NCBI GenBank assembly: GCA_026770025.1
Contig: JAMXDE010000040.1
Span: forward strand, 1-64,000
From: Craspedostauros australis
Taxonomy: Eukaryota; Bacillariophyta; Bacillariophyceae; Mastogloiales; Achnanthaceae
DNA: 64,000 nucleotides
Direction: 5' to 3'
The translations under genes were made by a program, and so were the position numbers. The first letter of the stretch is position 1. Every line of letters begins with the position of its first letter. The notes under the pieces were generated by a model, which ran no database searches, was not told the origin of the DNA, and was given only the letters and a program-made list of their open reading frames with translations. Positions 33,943 to 46,124 of this stretch are shown in pieces.

Positions 33943-35278
33943 CTTGGATTGCAGATGTCTCCTTTAGTGTTGTTGGGTATTGTAGTTGGGTGTTGTAGTT
34001 GCTGAAGCTGCTGGTCCTACACTTCTGCGTACTTCTATTGCTCTGCAAGGGTGATGTCCGATGAGGCAATTGGTGTCTATGGGTACTGCTGTTGCATCCG
34101 CTTCGGTTGGCCCTGGCTGATGACTGTTGCTGTTGTTGTTCTTTTTTGTTGCTGTGGAGTTGCAGTGTCGTTGCAGTTGTGTTGCGTTCTGCTTGTGTGT
34201 TTGACGCCAACAGCAGAAGAAGAAGAATGGAACGGCGGTCGTTTTCGTCCTTGGTTGTGGTCTCTCTCGGTGGCTCCTTGGAAGCAATCAAACAAGGACC
34301 GATCACGTGGGCTAACGAATGGGTGGTTGAGTTTTGTGGGAATGCTGCCACAGCGCCATACACGCTGCCTTTCGTTGGTTGGTGTCAACTCAACTCGTAT
34401 CGGGGCATGTTTGTGCGTGTGTGCGTGTGTGTGTGACGATTTCTTCCACACTTCAACACGACCGAATCCGTGACATGGCACGTCAAGAAGAGAGAGGTGG
34501 ACAAAACGGAGAAAATCAACTTCTGTTGGCCGAAAAGCACTCGTGTTTCACGAGTCAGTCCTTGTTGAAGATCGAAGATGTCGACAGGTCAGACCCAAAC
34601 CGACATCCATGGAATAGTACGATTCAAATAAAGGGGCAAAAACAGCATCAGAAATATTTGGGGTTTTAGGAAGTGGCGGTAAAATATAAATAATTTCATA
34701 AATATGCGCTTCTTTTCCGAACCAGGCAGAAGGTGTGACCAACTGCCCCTCCAGAGTGAGCGGAGTCCATAGTCATTTAACATTATCTGACAAGCTATCT
34801 TTGCTTCTATGGTTGGAGATGCTGGACTGAGCACTCCACTCCACTCCACTTCACTTCGCTCTGCTGTGACTTGCTCTTCACTCCTCTGGAATACCCTGCT
34901 CCATTTGGATTACTCATGTGAGTGAAACTGATTCTGACATTGCTGACAATAATCATCTGACTTTGGTGCTTCGTGTTTGTCGTCGTACTTGGACAGGAAC
35001 CATGCTCACTCGGTCTTCAGACCAGCGACGTCGTTGCATGGCAGATAAGCGGTTCGGGAGAAGTGTTCATCGTAGCACTGGCAGGAGTATGCTCCTACTG
35101 TGCCTTTGCATGTGGGCGATGGTAGGTAAAAGAGACTGGTGTATACGAAGTTAAGTAGTTGTAGCATGCTGTATGCGAGTAGTTTGTTATGCTACCAGGA
35201 TTCTACTAATTGTCCAACAGCAGGAGTGTGTGGTGTGGTGTGGTGTCGCGGTGGAAGGGGAAACGTTGGACCTTCTGT
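33943..35278. other. Intergenic region upstream of MGDG synthase
   Basis: This 1.3 kb shows no supported gene. It is flanked by the 5' end of MGDG synthase and the 3' end of the next minus-strand gene. It contains a GT-rich run near 34410-34435 and short trinucleotide runs. ORFs in it are short and without coherent composition. Confidence 0.6.
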
Positions 35279-36747
35279 TTAGAGGTTCTGCTTTGGCAGA
35301 CCATCAATGGCTGGGCCGGCCTTCTTCATGCCCCATCCCATGATGCCTCCGTACTGTCCTTCCTCGACAACTTTTGGGACTGGCCAGATGGTTCCGCTCT
35401 TGCCCATGTTGAATCCGCCCATTGGCTGCTTGTCGGTGGAGAGCTGGTCGGCGTAGAAAATACCTCCGGATCCTACGAGGCGTGGGTATCCGTACTTCTC
35501 GAGCCACTTGGCGCGGATCTCGGCTCCTGGTCCGTTGAGGACTCCCTTGGTGGAGGTGCGGGCCTTGGCGATGGCCTTGAGCTTCTCCTGCTGGCGAGCC
35601 TCGTTGTTGGAGGTGGCGGTGAAGCCGATGGCCTCCCAGATGCTGGCCACCTTGGGTGGGCCGAGGTAGGTCTCACCGATGAGTGGGAGATTGACGGTGA
35701 AGCCTGGGAGGTCGTAGAGACGCCCGACCTCGTCGGCCTCCTTCTCGGTTCTGTTGAGACGGTAACGGAGTCCGTCCTTGTTCAAACGCTTCTCGAGGCC
35801 GACCTCGGAGATGCACTCCTGGCCACCCCAGAGATCCTCGAAGCCGATTCCAGTTCCCTTGAACAAGCCGAAGTCTGTGAATCATCATCCCCCCAATCAA
35901 ATTCAATCATGCACCAAGGAAGTCAGCCGGACAACGAACGAGACGGTGCATTAGTGGATGTACCGTGCCATTCCCATGCGTCAGCGTCACCATATCATTG
36001 CACAGATAGGCGCATCATTGTTGTTGTTGTTATCACCAATCGACCGACACAATGGCCCATTCGTTCGTTCGTTGGTGTTGATGCGCAATCCGTTCGTCAG
36101 ATCCCCGCAAACGAAAGATTGGAACCAAGCACGTTGTTTTCGTTCGTCCGTACGTACGTACGTACGTCCATGAGTGACCATGCGATGGAATGGCATTGCA
36201 ATGAGTGATGTTGTGTGTGATCGTTCGGATGGCATGAACCATGACCACAACAGATCGCATAGTGATGTGCAAGGAGGGAGAGAGAGAGATGGTTGGTGTG
36301 TTCGTTGTTGTGAGGAGACTGATGGAAAGGGAATGACGGGGCACGGCTTTGTGAACACCGGATCTCGAAGCCGATGTGCCGCGATCCAACCGGTTCAACT
36401 TGGTTGGCACCAAACGAAGTTGTTCGCAACAGAAGGAACGCCTCATCACGCTGCTTGGCTCTCACGACGCGCTTGACGTCCGCTTTATGGACGGTCTCCA
36501 CATCATCCCCATGGAACGATGCTTTACCGCAATTGATTGGATTGAAATGGATCCAAATGAGGTCGATTGAATTGCAGTGCCGAATGACGGACTCACCTTC
36601 CATCTTCATGGAGGCCTCGGTTCTGCGGGTCTCGACCGGAGCGCGGACGCTCTTCTGGCCCAGCGATCGCAGGCTGGAGCGGGTTGGCAGCTGGTAGGCC
36701 GAGGCGCCGGTGGCGGCAAGGAGGATAGCGACGGCGGAGAGCTTCAT
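35279..36747 (-). CDS. Plastid-targeted protein of unknown function (possible thylakoid/photosystem subunit)
   Basis: I infer two exons, 36747-36597 and 35874-35279 (donor GTGAGT, acceptor CACAG, phase 1), giving 248 aa. Residues 1-17 are a signal peptide ending GASA|YQLP, an A-S-A-aromatic plastid motif, followed by a basic transit region. The mature part starts near DFGLFKGTGIGFEDLWGG and has GFTVNLPLIGETYLGPPK, an IWEAIGFTATSNNEARQQEKL helix-like segment, and a C-terminal TIWPVPKVVEEGQYGG motif. It has no long membrane segment. Composition and targeting resemble small red-lineage photosystem-associated proteins; Psa29-type subunits come to mind, but I cannot confirm this from memory. The gene model is well supported; the function is not known. 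Confidence 0.8.
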
Positions 36748-37364
36748 CTTGGTAGTTTCAGTGCAGCACTATTTGTATCCGTGGTATGATGAGAACGGGT
36801 GGGCAGCGTTTGGCTGTTTGCGGCCTTCACCGAACGCCACAGCAAACGACATCGCCATCGTCACAACGCAACCTCGCTTGACAACGCAACAAAACACTTC
36901 GCGCACGAAAAGAGGGGTCCGTGAACATACTCCTGTCAGCACACCCACACGACGTCACAGCCGCAGCAACCAACGGCAAAGCACAGAATCGTTTGGTGCA
37001 TACGTCAGTTCGCATGATTCGCTCGATCGCAACAACAGAACAAGTCGTTGGAGTCGACCAATACATAGTATCTCAATCCAATATAGAGGCATATCGGGCG
37101 ATAGAAAGAAGCGACACAACCAACCACAGAGTGCTCTGGAGTGCATAGTCGTACATTTACTTCGCTATCGAGCCTACCGAGCAGAAGCAAAGGATAGATG
37201 CATGCATACTGTGCGTACAAGAGGTTTAAGCAGATCATATAATACAATGGTAGAGTAGAATTGGAAGTCGAATAGTCGAATATTCGGTCGTCGTCTATTT
37301 CGATCTATGCACAACGTTTGTGTGCTGGGGGCACGCGTCTTCCCTTTTCGCCGTCTTCGTGGAG
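36748..37364. other. Intergenic region
   Basis: No gene is supported. It lies between the promoter side of the plastid protein gene (ATG at 36747) and the 3' end of the mTERF-like gene; both are on the minus strand. Confidence 0.6.
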
Positions 37365-40300
37365 TCATTCGCATCCTTGTTGTTGCGACGCGTTGGCATT
37401 CGCCTTTGACTCCGTCCGTTGTTGCACCGGCCTCCGTCTTCGTGGCGGTGGCTGGTTCCTGCCTCGATTGCGCTGATTCTGTTTCTGCCTCTGATGCCTC
37501 ATGTACGCATCGTACCTTTCTTTCCGCAACTCCAAGAAATCACGGAATTCTTCGCCGCCGTCACGATCGCGTGCGACGCGACCTGCAAATTCCACATCCC
37601 CGTGCCGGACCACGGTGTCGATGGGGATGAGATCGGTCAGATACCCGTGCGAACTGAGGTATTCGTACCGCGCCTTGATTACGCGCTCCAGCGGATACGA
37701 AAAATATCCTGGGAACCTCATGATCTGATCATCGGCGTAGACGCAAACTCGACGCAAGTATTCCCACTTTGGTTTCAGATCCTTCTCAACCGAGTATCCC
37801 AGGATGGGCGGCAGCCGGGCGATCACGCGTCCCACATCCGTGATCCCGATGCTCTCCAGGTACTGCACGACCGGGATCATGTCCTTCTCGATATCCATCG
37901 ACAAGACCGCCGGAAAGGCACGGAACATCGATGCCAACGTCTCGTCATCGATGCCGTACGATTTCAGATATGCGACGATGCTTCTCATATCCTCAATATC
38001 CTTGCCCAGCAACATGGGGTAGAGCTGCAGCACGCGCGGCAGGTCGCCCTCCATGATTCCCAACTCGTCCATCAGGAAGGAAGCCACCGGCAGGATCTCG
38101 CGGTGAGCATCCAGCAGAAGTACTGAGGGAAAGGCCGAAATGACCTTGCTCAGATCCTTCGTGCCGATCTCCGTCCGCAACGTCCAAGCCGTGGCGGTCA
38201 TGTTGCGAAACACGCGGTTGGCATGCTCCCTCCATTCGTACGTTGCCGTCCTGGAGGCGTCCAGGGCGGCCATGGGCGAAGACCTTCCATTGTTCTGTTC
38301 CTGCTGCAGCGCGGCGTCCACCACGTTCGGCGAGACAGCCGCATTTTGGGTATTTTGCTCCAACGCCTTGATCCGAGGTATGGGCGCCACAGCATCCAGC
38401 AAGGCCTGGCTGTGACGGCGTCGAATCAAAGGCCCGATCTGCTTCGTCGGCATGCGCACGGCGTCGCTGCTGAGGAAGGCCACCAACCGAAAGATCGCTG
38501 CCGGTGATCGCGACAGGAGCGCGGGCAGCGCAGCCTTGTCGCGTGCGATGGATTTTGCTGAGACACCGATCTTGGTCATCATTGCGACGACTTGCGCTGC
38601 CGACTTGGATCCCTTCATGGATAGCAGGCCAGGGCAGGAGCGCAGGATCTTCCTGGCGTCGTATTTGCGCAGCTTGAGCTCTTTCATGAGGAGGCCTCGG
38701 AGTGACCGTTGCAGAGTTTCCTCTAATGTTTCGCCGCTGTCGTCTCCGACCGTGACTGGTAGCTGCTGCTGCATTACTTCATCGACAAAATCTGCGTTGG
38801 CAGATTGTTGAGACGGCGTGTCTGCATGATCGCGCATGGCGAAGCTCCTTTTGGGCATCATCATGGCCAGGCTAGGGCTGTGCGTGAGGATGGTGCCGAT
38901 GTCCTTGCCAGTAAGTCCGTACTCGAGCATCACGTCGATGATGTCATCGAAAGTGTAATCCGGATGCGGCGTATCGTCGACCTGAATGCTGTTGGTGTTG
39001 GCGCTGATGTTGCTGCCATCATTGGTTGATGGCATGGCGGCAGCAGCCTGTGCATTGCTGTCACTGCCGACGCCACCGTCGATGCTTCCATTGGTGTCGA
39101 AAGATGTTGGAAAGTTGCCAGTTTCAGTTTCTGCTCCATCGACAGGGGCATTTCGCGCCCGCAGCCACATGAGATCTCTCTTGCGCAGGAACTCGCGGAC
39201 CCTTCTCCGCGCGGTGCGAGCCAGGAACAGTGACTGCACCCGCTCACCTGCCAGGTCGGCAGTCTTCTCATCAACATCCAACGACATGAGTTTCTGCGCT
39301 ATTCTGTTGCGGTTGTACTGACCCATCCAGGGATCAAAGACATCTGGATTGGTTGGCGAACTGGTACTCCTCCCGCTGCCGCCGCTGCTGCTCGTGGTGA
39401 CAGTGTCTGCTGCAGTTGCGGATGATGCTGTCTCATCCTCTGTCGGCGACTGCGCGGATGCCAGTTGCGTCGCGATCGAGTTTTGCTCACCTGCGTCTGC
39501 AGCGCCACCTGATGATACTGCGCCGTCAACTGGGTTCGCTTCATTCACCATGTCGTCCACTGCACCGTTGACTACCCTGGCGACTGCGCCATCGTAAGCG
39601 CCATTAACAGCACCCCTGCCGGCATCTATTGTTTCAGGAGCGCTCGATAACTGCTGCTGCCGTTGTTGCCGTTGCTGTATTTTGATGTCCGCAATCGTGT
39701 CTTCGTCCGCATTGCCGATGGCGTTCTCGTTCTGGGAGCGTTCAGCGCCGACGTCGGCCTGTTCTCCATTGGCAAACACGCCCGCGTCAGCCTTTTCAAC
39801 GCCGCCGGTGTCCTCATCTGGTTGCGTGTTGTACGGATACGACGTGCTCCGCTCGATCTGTTGCAGGTCTTGCGCTTGCTCCGGCTGGCTCTGCTCGAAC
39901 TGCTGCTTTTTCTGTTCCGAGATGAATCGCAGCAGCGCTGAATCGACGAGCGGCGCTCCCGCTACTCGCTTACGTTTTCTCTTGGACCGATCTGAGCCTG
40001 CTGTGCGGTGAATGACGAATAGCGTACAAATGCGCAAGCGATGCACGCCATGGTAACACATGAAGAGAGAGAGAGAGAGAGGCATCAACAAAGACAACGT
40101 GAGTGGATGGGCTTGCTGTGCTCACACTGACGGTTGCACCCGATTCATGCTGGCGCAGTGAAAGTGCGACTTCAGATGGGGGCACTTGCGCTGCATGTCC
40201 TGCGCTGCGGTGATAACCACATCACGCAAGAGCGCTGGAAGTGGCCGATCCCAAACTTCAACAACAGCAGCGACAAGATGAGAACAGGAGAGAGGGCGAT

Positions 40301-40606
40301 GTCAGCTTGCTCACCTTGCTGTGCCCTGGCGCTGGGTGGCGCGGCCATTTGCGAAGAGGCCAGCTGGTTGGTGTAGGGTCTGTTGGCACCGCGTGACGAG
40401 CCATCGCCGAGGAAGGATCCGTTCTTGCTGGACGGGCTCGCACTGCTCTTGCTGCCGCTGCCGTTGCTCCCGTTGTGGCTGCCGCCGCTCGGCTTATTGG
40501 AATCGGGTGATGAAAATCCATTTGCCGGTGTGACCATGAACGGGCTTGTCGCTATGGATGCCACAAGCACAACTACCAACAACGAAGCATGGAACCTCAT
40601 GTACAT
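37365..40606 (-). CDS. mTERF-family protein, plastid-targeted
   Basis: mTERF proteins bind organellar nucleic acid through stacked about 30-residue helical repeats and act in transcription termination, splicing or RNA maturation. I infer two exons, 40606-40315 and 40000-37365 (phase 1), giving 975 aa. The first exon encodes a signal peptide (RFHASLLVVVLVASIATS, ending near PANG|FSSP) and a Ser/Gly-rich linker. Residues to about 350 are low-complexity. The mTERF repeats follow in the C-terminal 550 residues, with repeated proline-loop motifs such as LTHSPSLAMM, LRSCPGLLSM, ISAFPSVLLL, LQLYPMLLGK, FRAFPAVLSM and RLPPILGYS, then MRFPGYFSYPLERVIKARYE. The tail is Arg/Gln-rich. The acceptor is a tandem CAGCAG (NAGNAG), which would give products differing by one alanine. 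The intron holds a GA microsatellite near 40062-40082. Confidence 0.88.
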
Positions 40607-41556
40607 GTTAGTGCTCCTCCTCTTGGGTCGATGCTCTTGCCCTTGCTCTCTATCTCTATCTTCGCTCGTCTCCACTTGCTGGTGTTGCACTGTCGTCACT
40701 TTCCAAATCTTTGTCTGTGGCGTGCTTTGCCGTGTTGTTTGCAAACAGGCACAGAGAGAAGAGGGAAATGGCACGACCAGAGATGATGGTCGGCGCAAGA
40801 TGTGTGGTGCTTGAAGTGCTCCGACGGGATACGGCACAGAGCAAACAAACATTTGGCCGGCAATCTGTCGTTGATGACGACAACAACATCACTCTCACGA
40901 TCTTCAACCATCTTCCACCATCTTCCACCCTACCCAACCGACACGAACGACCAAACACCAAGCAAAGCCGCGTTGGCGTGTTGTCGCCCATTGTGCGAAC
41001 CGTCTTCCATCTGGCCTGTTCGACGTTTGATGGTCTACGTGCATTTCACTACTGATGTTTACGTGCATTGTGGTTCTTTGCTGACGTCATGGCTGTTTCG
41101 GGCGTTCCTTCCACGACAAAGACAAAACAGCCTACATAGTCGTGACTAGAGACGCAAGCACATCATTTCGATTTCTGTGGACAACATCAGATTCCCGCAC
41201 ATCCCGTGTCAATTGGAAAAAGTATCTTCTTGTGATGCCATCAAGGTCAACAAGAGCAACGGCCGCGTACGAACGAAGCACCAGGAACATGTTGCTCGTG
41301 GAAACATGGCACGAGTGCGACCGTGGACAAACAACCGCGCGAACGACAACAGAAACCGCCACGAGGATGTACGACGTATCTGATGACCGGGTGCCTGCCG
41401 TCGGCGCTACGCGTTCCAGTGACACAATCGAAACGAATGAAGCGTGAAATGGGATAGAACCACAAGTGGCATCATCAATCCAACCCATCATCAAACGCAA
41501 CGACGACGACGACGATAATAGCAAGACCACTGACAACGACGAACACAACGGTAGCG
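40607..41556. other. Divergent intergenic region (bidirectional promoter)
   Basis: This lies between the divergent starts of the mTERF-like gene (-) and the 417-aa gene (+), so it probably holds both promoters. I see no supported gene in it. Confidence 0.6.
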
Positions 41557-42810
41557 ATGAGATCTTCTCTCTGCTTCAGCGCTTGCCTCTTCCTTGTGGT
41601 GCTGACCGCAAACCCATGGTCCGTCCATGCCTCCACGGGGTCGTTTGGCCTTGTCCGAGGGGGCGGCGGCAGCAGCATGGGCACAAACATCGGTGGGCTC
41701 GGAAACGGCAACTCACCTCGCGTCCCATCGTTCTACGGAAAACAACAAGAACAACAGCAACGACAACAGTTGCCATCGACAGGATCGCCGATCCAACTGG
41801 CGCAGCCGCAAGGATTCGATGAAACCAACCCCGCCTTCCCAGCGCTCACACGCAGGGGCGGGCAGGACGCCGACAGTTTTGTCAAGGCGGTTGGGACCAT
41901 CACGGATGGGCTCATCGCCTGCGGAAGGACCGTTCTGCCACCGACCGTGGCCTTCGTCAAGGGCGTCGTCGGGTTCTACAAAGCCCTCCCACGCGACGCG
42001 GTCATCGCGCAGGTCGGCCTGGTCTACTGCTTCGCGGGCGGCTACTACCCCACCCTCTTCTCCTCCCTGCAGGCCGCCAGGCTCTGCGGGTGGGAGGTCG
42101 CAGTCAAGGCCATCGACGAACTCGCCTGCGAGGCCATCAAGGTCATCGACGCGTCGTCCGGGATCATGAAGAAGGTCAACACGCGCCGGGAGCTCGTCAT
42201 GACCCAGACCTCGATCGTCCTCAAGACCGTCGATCCCATGAAAATCAACGAGGCGGCGGCGGCCCTGTACACCACCTGGCTGGGCGTCTCCGCCGTCCTC
42301 GAGAAGGAGTACGCCCGCGTCATCAGTCTCTCACTCACGCTCTCGCGCAGCATCGAACGGTTGGCGCATTACGTCATCGGTGCCCCGATCAAGCTGTGCA
42401 TCTCGGAGGAGTATCACAAGTGGGTCCCGGTCGTGATCGGTTGGGGGTGCAAGGCGATCGCCATCAACCTCGCCTGGCGCGTCCAGCGCGTCCTGACGGC
42501 CGGCACATCGGCCCTCACCGGCGGCCTCATGTTCTCTCGCGCCCTCCTGCGCATGCTGTCCAAGCGCGGCATCCGTTTCTTCGGAATCGCCCAGAATCTA
42601 CAACCGGGTGGCTCCACGCCGTGGGAACCGACGTCCTCCAAGCTGGATGAGGTCATCGGGTTCCTGGTGGGCGGTTTGGGACTCTACACCCAGATCGAGT
42701 CGCAGTACCGCAGCGGGTTCTCCTTCCAGGTCCCCTTCCCCATCAACCTCGTGACTTGGCCATTCGACTTGGCCGAGAACTGGATCCAGTGGCAGATCAC
42801 CAAGGAATGA
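41557..42810 (+). CDS. Secretory or plastid membrane protein of unknown family
   Basis: The gene is a single exon of 417 aa. Residues 1-25 are a signal peptide (LCFSACLFLVVLTAN, cleavage near VHA|STGSF). A Gly/Gln-rich linker extends to about residue 95. A compact, partly hydrophobic domain follows: RDAVIAQVGLVYCFAGGYYP (about 145-164), CGWEVAVKAIDELACEAIKV, a helical hairpin around 215-290, WVPVVIGWGCKAIAINLAW (about 289-307), and a C-terminal INLVTWPFDLAENWIQWQI. Strong third-position GC bias supports expression. I have an impression that similar proteins recur in stramenopile genomes but cannot name a function. The post-signal motif is not the typical plastid A-F. Confidence 0.85.
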   Translation: MRSSLCFSACLFLVVLTANPWSVHASTGSFGLVRGGGGSSMGTNIGGLGNGNSPRVPSFYGKQQEQQQRQQLPSTGSPIQLAQPQGFDETNPAFPALTRRGGQDADSFVKAVGTITDGLIACGRTVLPPTVAFVKGVVGFYKALPRDAVIAQVGLVYCFAGGYYPTLFSSLQAARLCGWEVAVKAIDELACEAIKVIDASSGIMKKVNTRRELVMTQTSIVLKTVDPMKINEAAAALYTTWLGVSAVLEKEYARVISLSLTLSRSIERLAHYVIGAPIKLCISEEYHKWVPVVIGWGCKAIAINLAWRVQRVLTAGTSALTGGLMFSRALLRMLSKRGIRFFGIAQNLQPGGSTPWEPTSSKLDEVIGFLVGGLGLYTQIESQYRSGFSFQVPFPINLVTWPFDLAENWIQWQITKE

Positions 42811-43378
42811 TTTGACGGACGAATCGAAGAAGCCACGATGGAGTGCATGAACATGAATGAAAAAAAACGAGAAGAAATAATAGTACATGGGCAGAGCTAA
42901 AGCATTGAAACTCAGAGAGTTTTGTTCCAGATGCGGATCTTTGGTTTGGTTGGATCTGGAGTGTGTGTTTGTCGCGATTCTTCCGTCTTGCCGAATTGGA
43001 GAATCCGAGATGTAGTCGATCGAGTCAATTGATCATTTGGATCGCATGAATCATGCTCATGGCAAAAACAAAAAACAAGAAAAGACCGAGAATTGGCACT
43101 TCGCGAAACAACGAGTGGATCCAAACAAAGCTACGAAGGGGGAACAGTGTGACGGCACCTTCTTCTCCTTTTCCTCTCCTTGGTGCGCGAGAGTGTTGGC
43201 AATCTTTGCTGCCCCGCACGTACACGTGTATATAATATCAAAATAGTATACATACGACCTGGCCGAGCTAGTACACAGGAACAGCAACGCTTCATTCCTC
43301 TGTCTATCTTTCCATCGATCGATCGATCTGAACGCATCGCTTTGCCAAGACAGTCGTTGAAGAGGGACGTTGCCAACG
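42811..43378. other. Intergenic region upstream of glucosidase II beta
   Basis: This holds the 3' flank of the 417-aa gene and the promoter/5' UTR of the glucosidase II beta gene. A CGATCGATCGATC run lies near 43316-43327. I see nothing else. Confidence 0.6.
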
Positions 43379-46124
43379 ATGGCTCCAAAGCGAATGACGA
43401 TATCGCTTGCATCCCTGCTGGTGCTTGGACTGTCTGGATGTGGTCAGTTGGTGCAGCAGGTGTCCGCCGCTGATGATACCACAATCACCTGCCGCACGGA
43501 ATGGAGCGACGGTGAAGCGGTCGTGATCCCGGAGGACCGCATCAACGATGGATACTGCGACTGTCCTTACAGCGGCGCCGACGAGACCAAGACGGAGGCT
43601 TGCTCAGGTGCCACAGTCGGGGGATGGCCTGGCATTGCGTCCACCACCGATGACAGGTGAGATCCGCGGCAGTCATCTCAGTTGTACAGAGAGCATCACG
43701 TGGCAGCGCGAAAGTGTTGGGGTTTGCTGCCTTGCTGGGAATGGGCACAGAAGTGCATGCGCTGCACACGTACGATCTATGACAATGCAGAAGAAGACTT
43801 GCCAGCCCGCTCGTGTGAATGCGCTTGTGCTCAATCGCTGACCCAAGTACTCCGTCTACCTCTGTCTCTTCCCCACTCATCAATCCATTCGGACAATTGG
43901 GATAATGCGCTCTTCCCCAATCAAATCCCGCACACGGTCCATGCAAAAACGTTGCACGAGCAGCCTGACCTACTCGTGCCCGCAGCAGCCCAGGCTCCAT
44001 CTGCCAATCTCGAGAGTCAACGACGGCATTTGCGACTGCTGTGATGGTTCCGACGAATCCGCGCGCGGTAACTGTCCCGATATCTGCGAACAGGTCCTGG
44101 CGGAGGAACGTGCGGTGATGGCCAAGGCCCAAGCAGACTTTGCGATCGGCAGCGAAAAGCGCGCGAAGGATCTGCACGAGTTTGCCGAGGCGGTGGCCCA
44201 GGCCGAGAAGAAGGCCGACGACATCAGTGCGGAGATTGAGAGCATCGATGATGTCGGGATTCTGAATGATATCGAGTCGGTCAAAAGCTCCTACCTGGAA
44301 CAGCGCATTGCTGCTGCGGATGTGGCCTCGGAGCATGTCACGATGGTCACCCTGTTCCAGTCCATGACAGATGACGAGATCATCTCGCTCATTGTGCACG
44401 CATGTCAGGTTGCAGGAGAGATGGAGGGTGCTTCCGACGACGGAACCTGCGTGCCGCTGCGGTTGGCTGGATTCGAAGCGTCGGTCGTGTGGGACAAGGA
44501 GAACTTTGAGGATCCTGAGAGTGTCGAGATGCTGTTCAACGGATTCGATGAAGCAGCACTGCTGGATGTCGTCGCAAAGAATGCCAGACATCCAAATGCT
44601 CAACCGTTGTGGGACATTTCCTCCACGGCCAACGGGCGGCAACGCTTGGAAGAAGTGTACGAGGATGATCCAGATTACATGGGCGATTACAATGGGGACT
44701 ACGGCGTCCACGACCATTACTCCCATTACGATGACATCGATGGCGTCGATGGCGTCGATGACGTCGATTATGAGATTGACGATCGTCGCAGCAGAGCGAG
44801 CAAGAAGCCGGGCTCTGCACTCACTGGCAAGCAGAGGGAAGCAGTGACGGAGGTACAGAAAACAACCTTCTCTCACACTCGATCCATGTTCGTGGCAAAG
44901 TCCATGCGCGTTGTGACAGAGATCACGAAGTTGCTTGACGCTGCGTCCGATGACGATACTGATGTCGATGTTGATGACACCGACGACACGAAGGAGGGTG
45001 GCGATGCGGATACGGATGCGGATGCCGCGAACGATGGCGGCGACAAGGAAACCAGCCCCAACTTCGATCCAGCTGCGCTCACCATGGTTCGAACCACCTT
45101 GAAACGCAGACAGGAGCGCATCATGCGGGGTCTCAAGTATGCAGCATCTGCCAAACATCTCTTGCGTCCCAGCGTCTTCGAAGGTGCCGATGAAGATGAG
45201 AAGAGGATGCTTCTTGTGTCACTCGCCACCGGCGTGTTGTACCATTCCAAACTCAGAACCATCCATGTCTGGCAGATACTTCAAACCATCCTTCCCGAGT
45301 TCGAACCATCGTTCGTCAAGGACGAGAAGACATGCTCTTCACCGTGGTCGGTGGCATGTCCACCCAAGTTGGCGAAGAGATCATCCGGAGGCAGCGTGCC
45401 ACCTCAATTCACCCTGGCAACAGCCGAGACGTTCTGCAATGAACAAGTTGAGGAGGCGTTGGAAGGTGTTTGCGGCGGCGACGCTGAAAGTGGCGATGTC
45501 TCAGACTCCGTCGCATTGCCCTCGTCAGCCCCCGATGGCCAGTACGGTTACCACGAGATCACACCAAGAGACGCTTCCGATCCGTTGGCCGTGGCCTTTG
45601 AATATCTCGACTCCGTGACCATACCGAAGAGCCAGCTCGATGATCTGGAGGCGAAGCTCAAGGGATTGCACAACAGATCGAAGGACCTGAACCGCAAGAT
45701 TGATCAGCTTTGGAAGACCGTGGGAGGTCGAGAACAAGACCGCATGGGACCCAACGGAGAGCTGTTTGGTATCAGCAACGAATGCTTCGTCGTCGAGGCT
45801 GGCAAGTACGAATACGAACTGTGCATATTCGGCAAGGCCTACCAAAGAGACCGAGGCGGAGCCAGCAAGTCCGGAACGAGTCTGGGAAGCTGGAGGAAGA
45901 TGGAGGTAGACGAAGAGAGCGGCAACCGGATCTTCCGCTGGGAGGGTGGTGCCAAATGCTGGAATGGCCCAGAGCGATCGGCAACGGCCGTCGTCACATG
46001 CGGCGCCGAAACCCGAGTGCTGTCTGCAGACGAACCGGAGACGTGCGCATACGGCATGCAGATGGAAAGTCACATTGCGTGCGATGACACATTCCGAAAA
46101 CAAAATGAGATCCCGTTGCCGTAG
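43379..46124 (+). CDS. GTB1: Glucosidase II subunit beta (PRKCSH/GTB1)
   Basis: This is the non-catalytic ER-lumen subunit of glucosidase II, which trims glucose from N-glycans in the calnexin cycle. I infer two exons, 43379-43656 and 43964-46124 (donor GTGAGA, acceptor CAG, phase 2), giving 812 aa. A signal peptide (SLASLLVLGLSGCGQ) is followed by two LDL-receptor-A/G2B-like modules: INDGYCDCPYSGADE (about 55-69) and RVNDGICDCCDGSDE (about 110-124). A coiled coil, a long acidic Asp-rich segment, and a C-terminal MRH domain follow (about 690-800, with NECFVVEAGKYEYELC, paired Cys and VVTCGAE). The usual C-terminal HDEL-type retention signal is absent; the protein ends NEIPLP. The ATG at 43379 is chosen because it immediately precedes the signal peptide. 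Confidence 0.92.

Noticed and set aside
34900-35220. Possible tRNA or small RNA gene in the intergenic region
   Set aside because: I could not trace a cloverleaf or internal A/B boxes with correct spacing.
43542-45158. 538-codon minus-strand ORF opposite glucosidase II beta
   Set aside because: It is antisense to a recognisable gene with LDL-A-like and MRH motifs, and its own sequence shows no family features.
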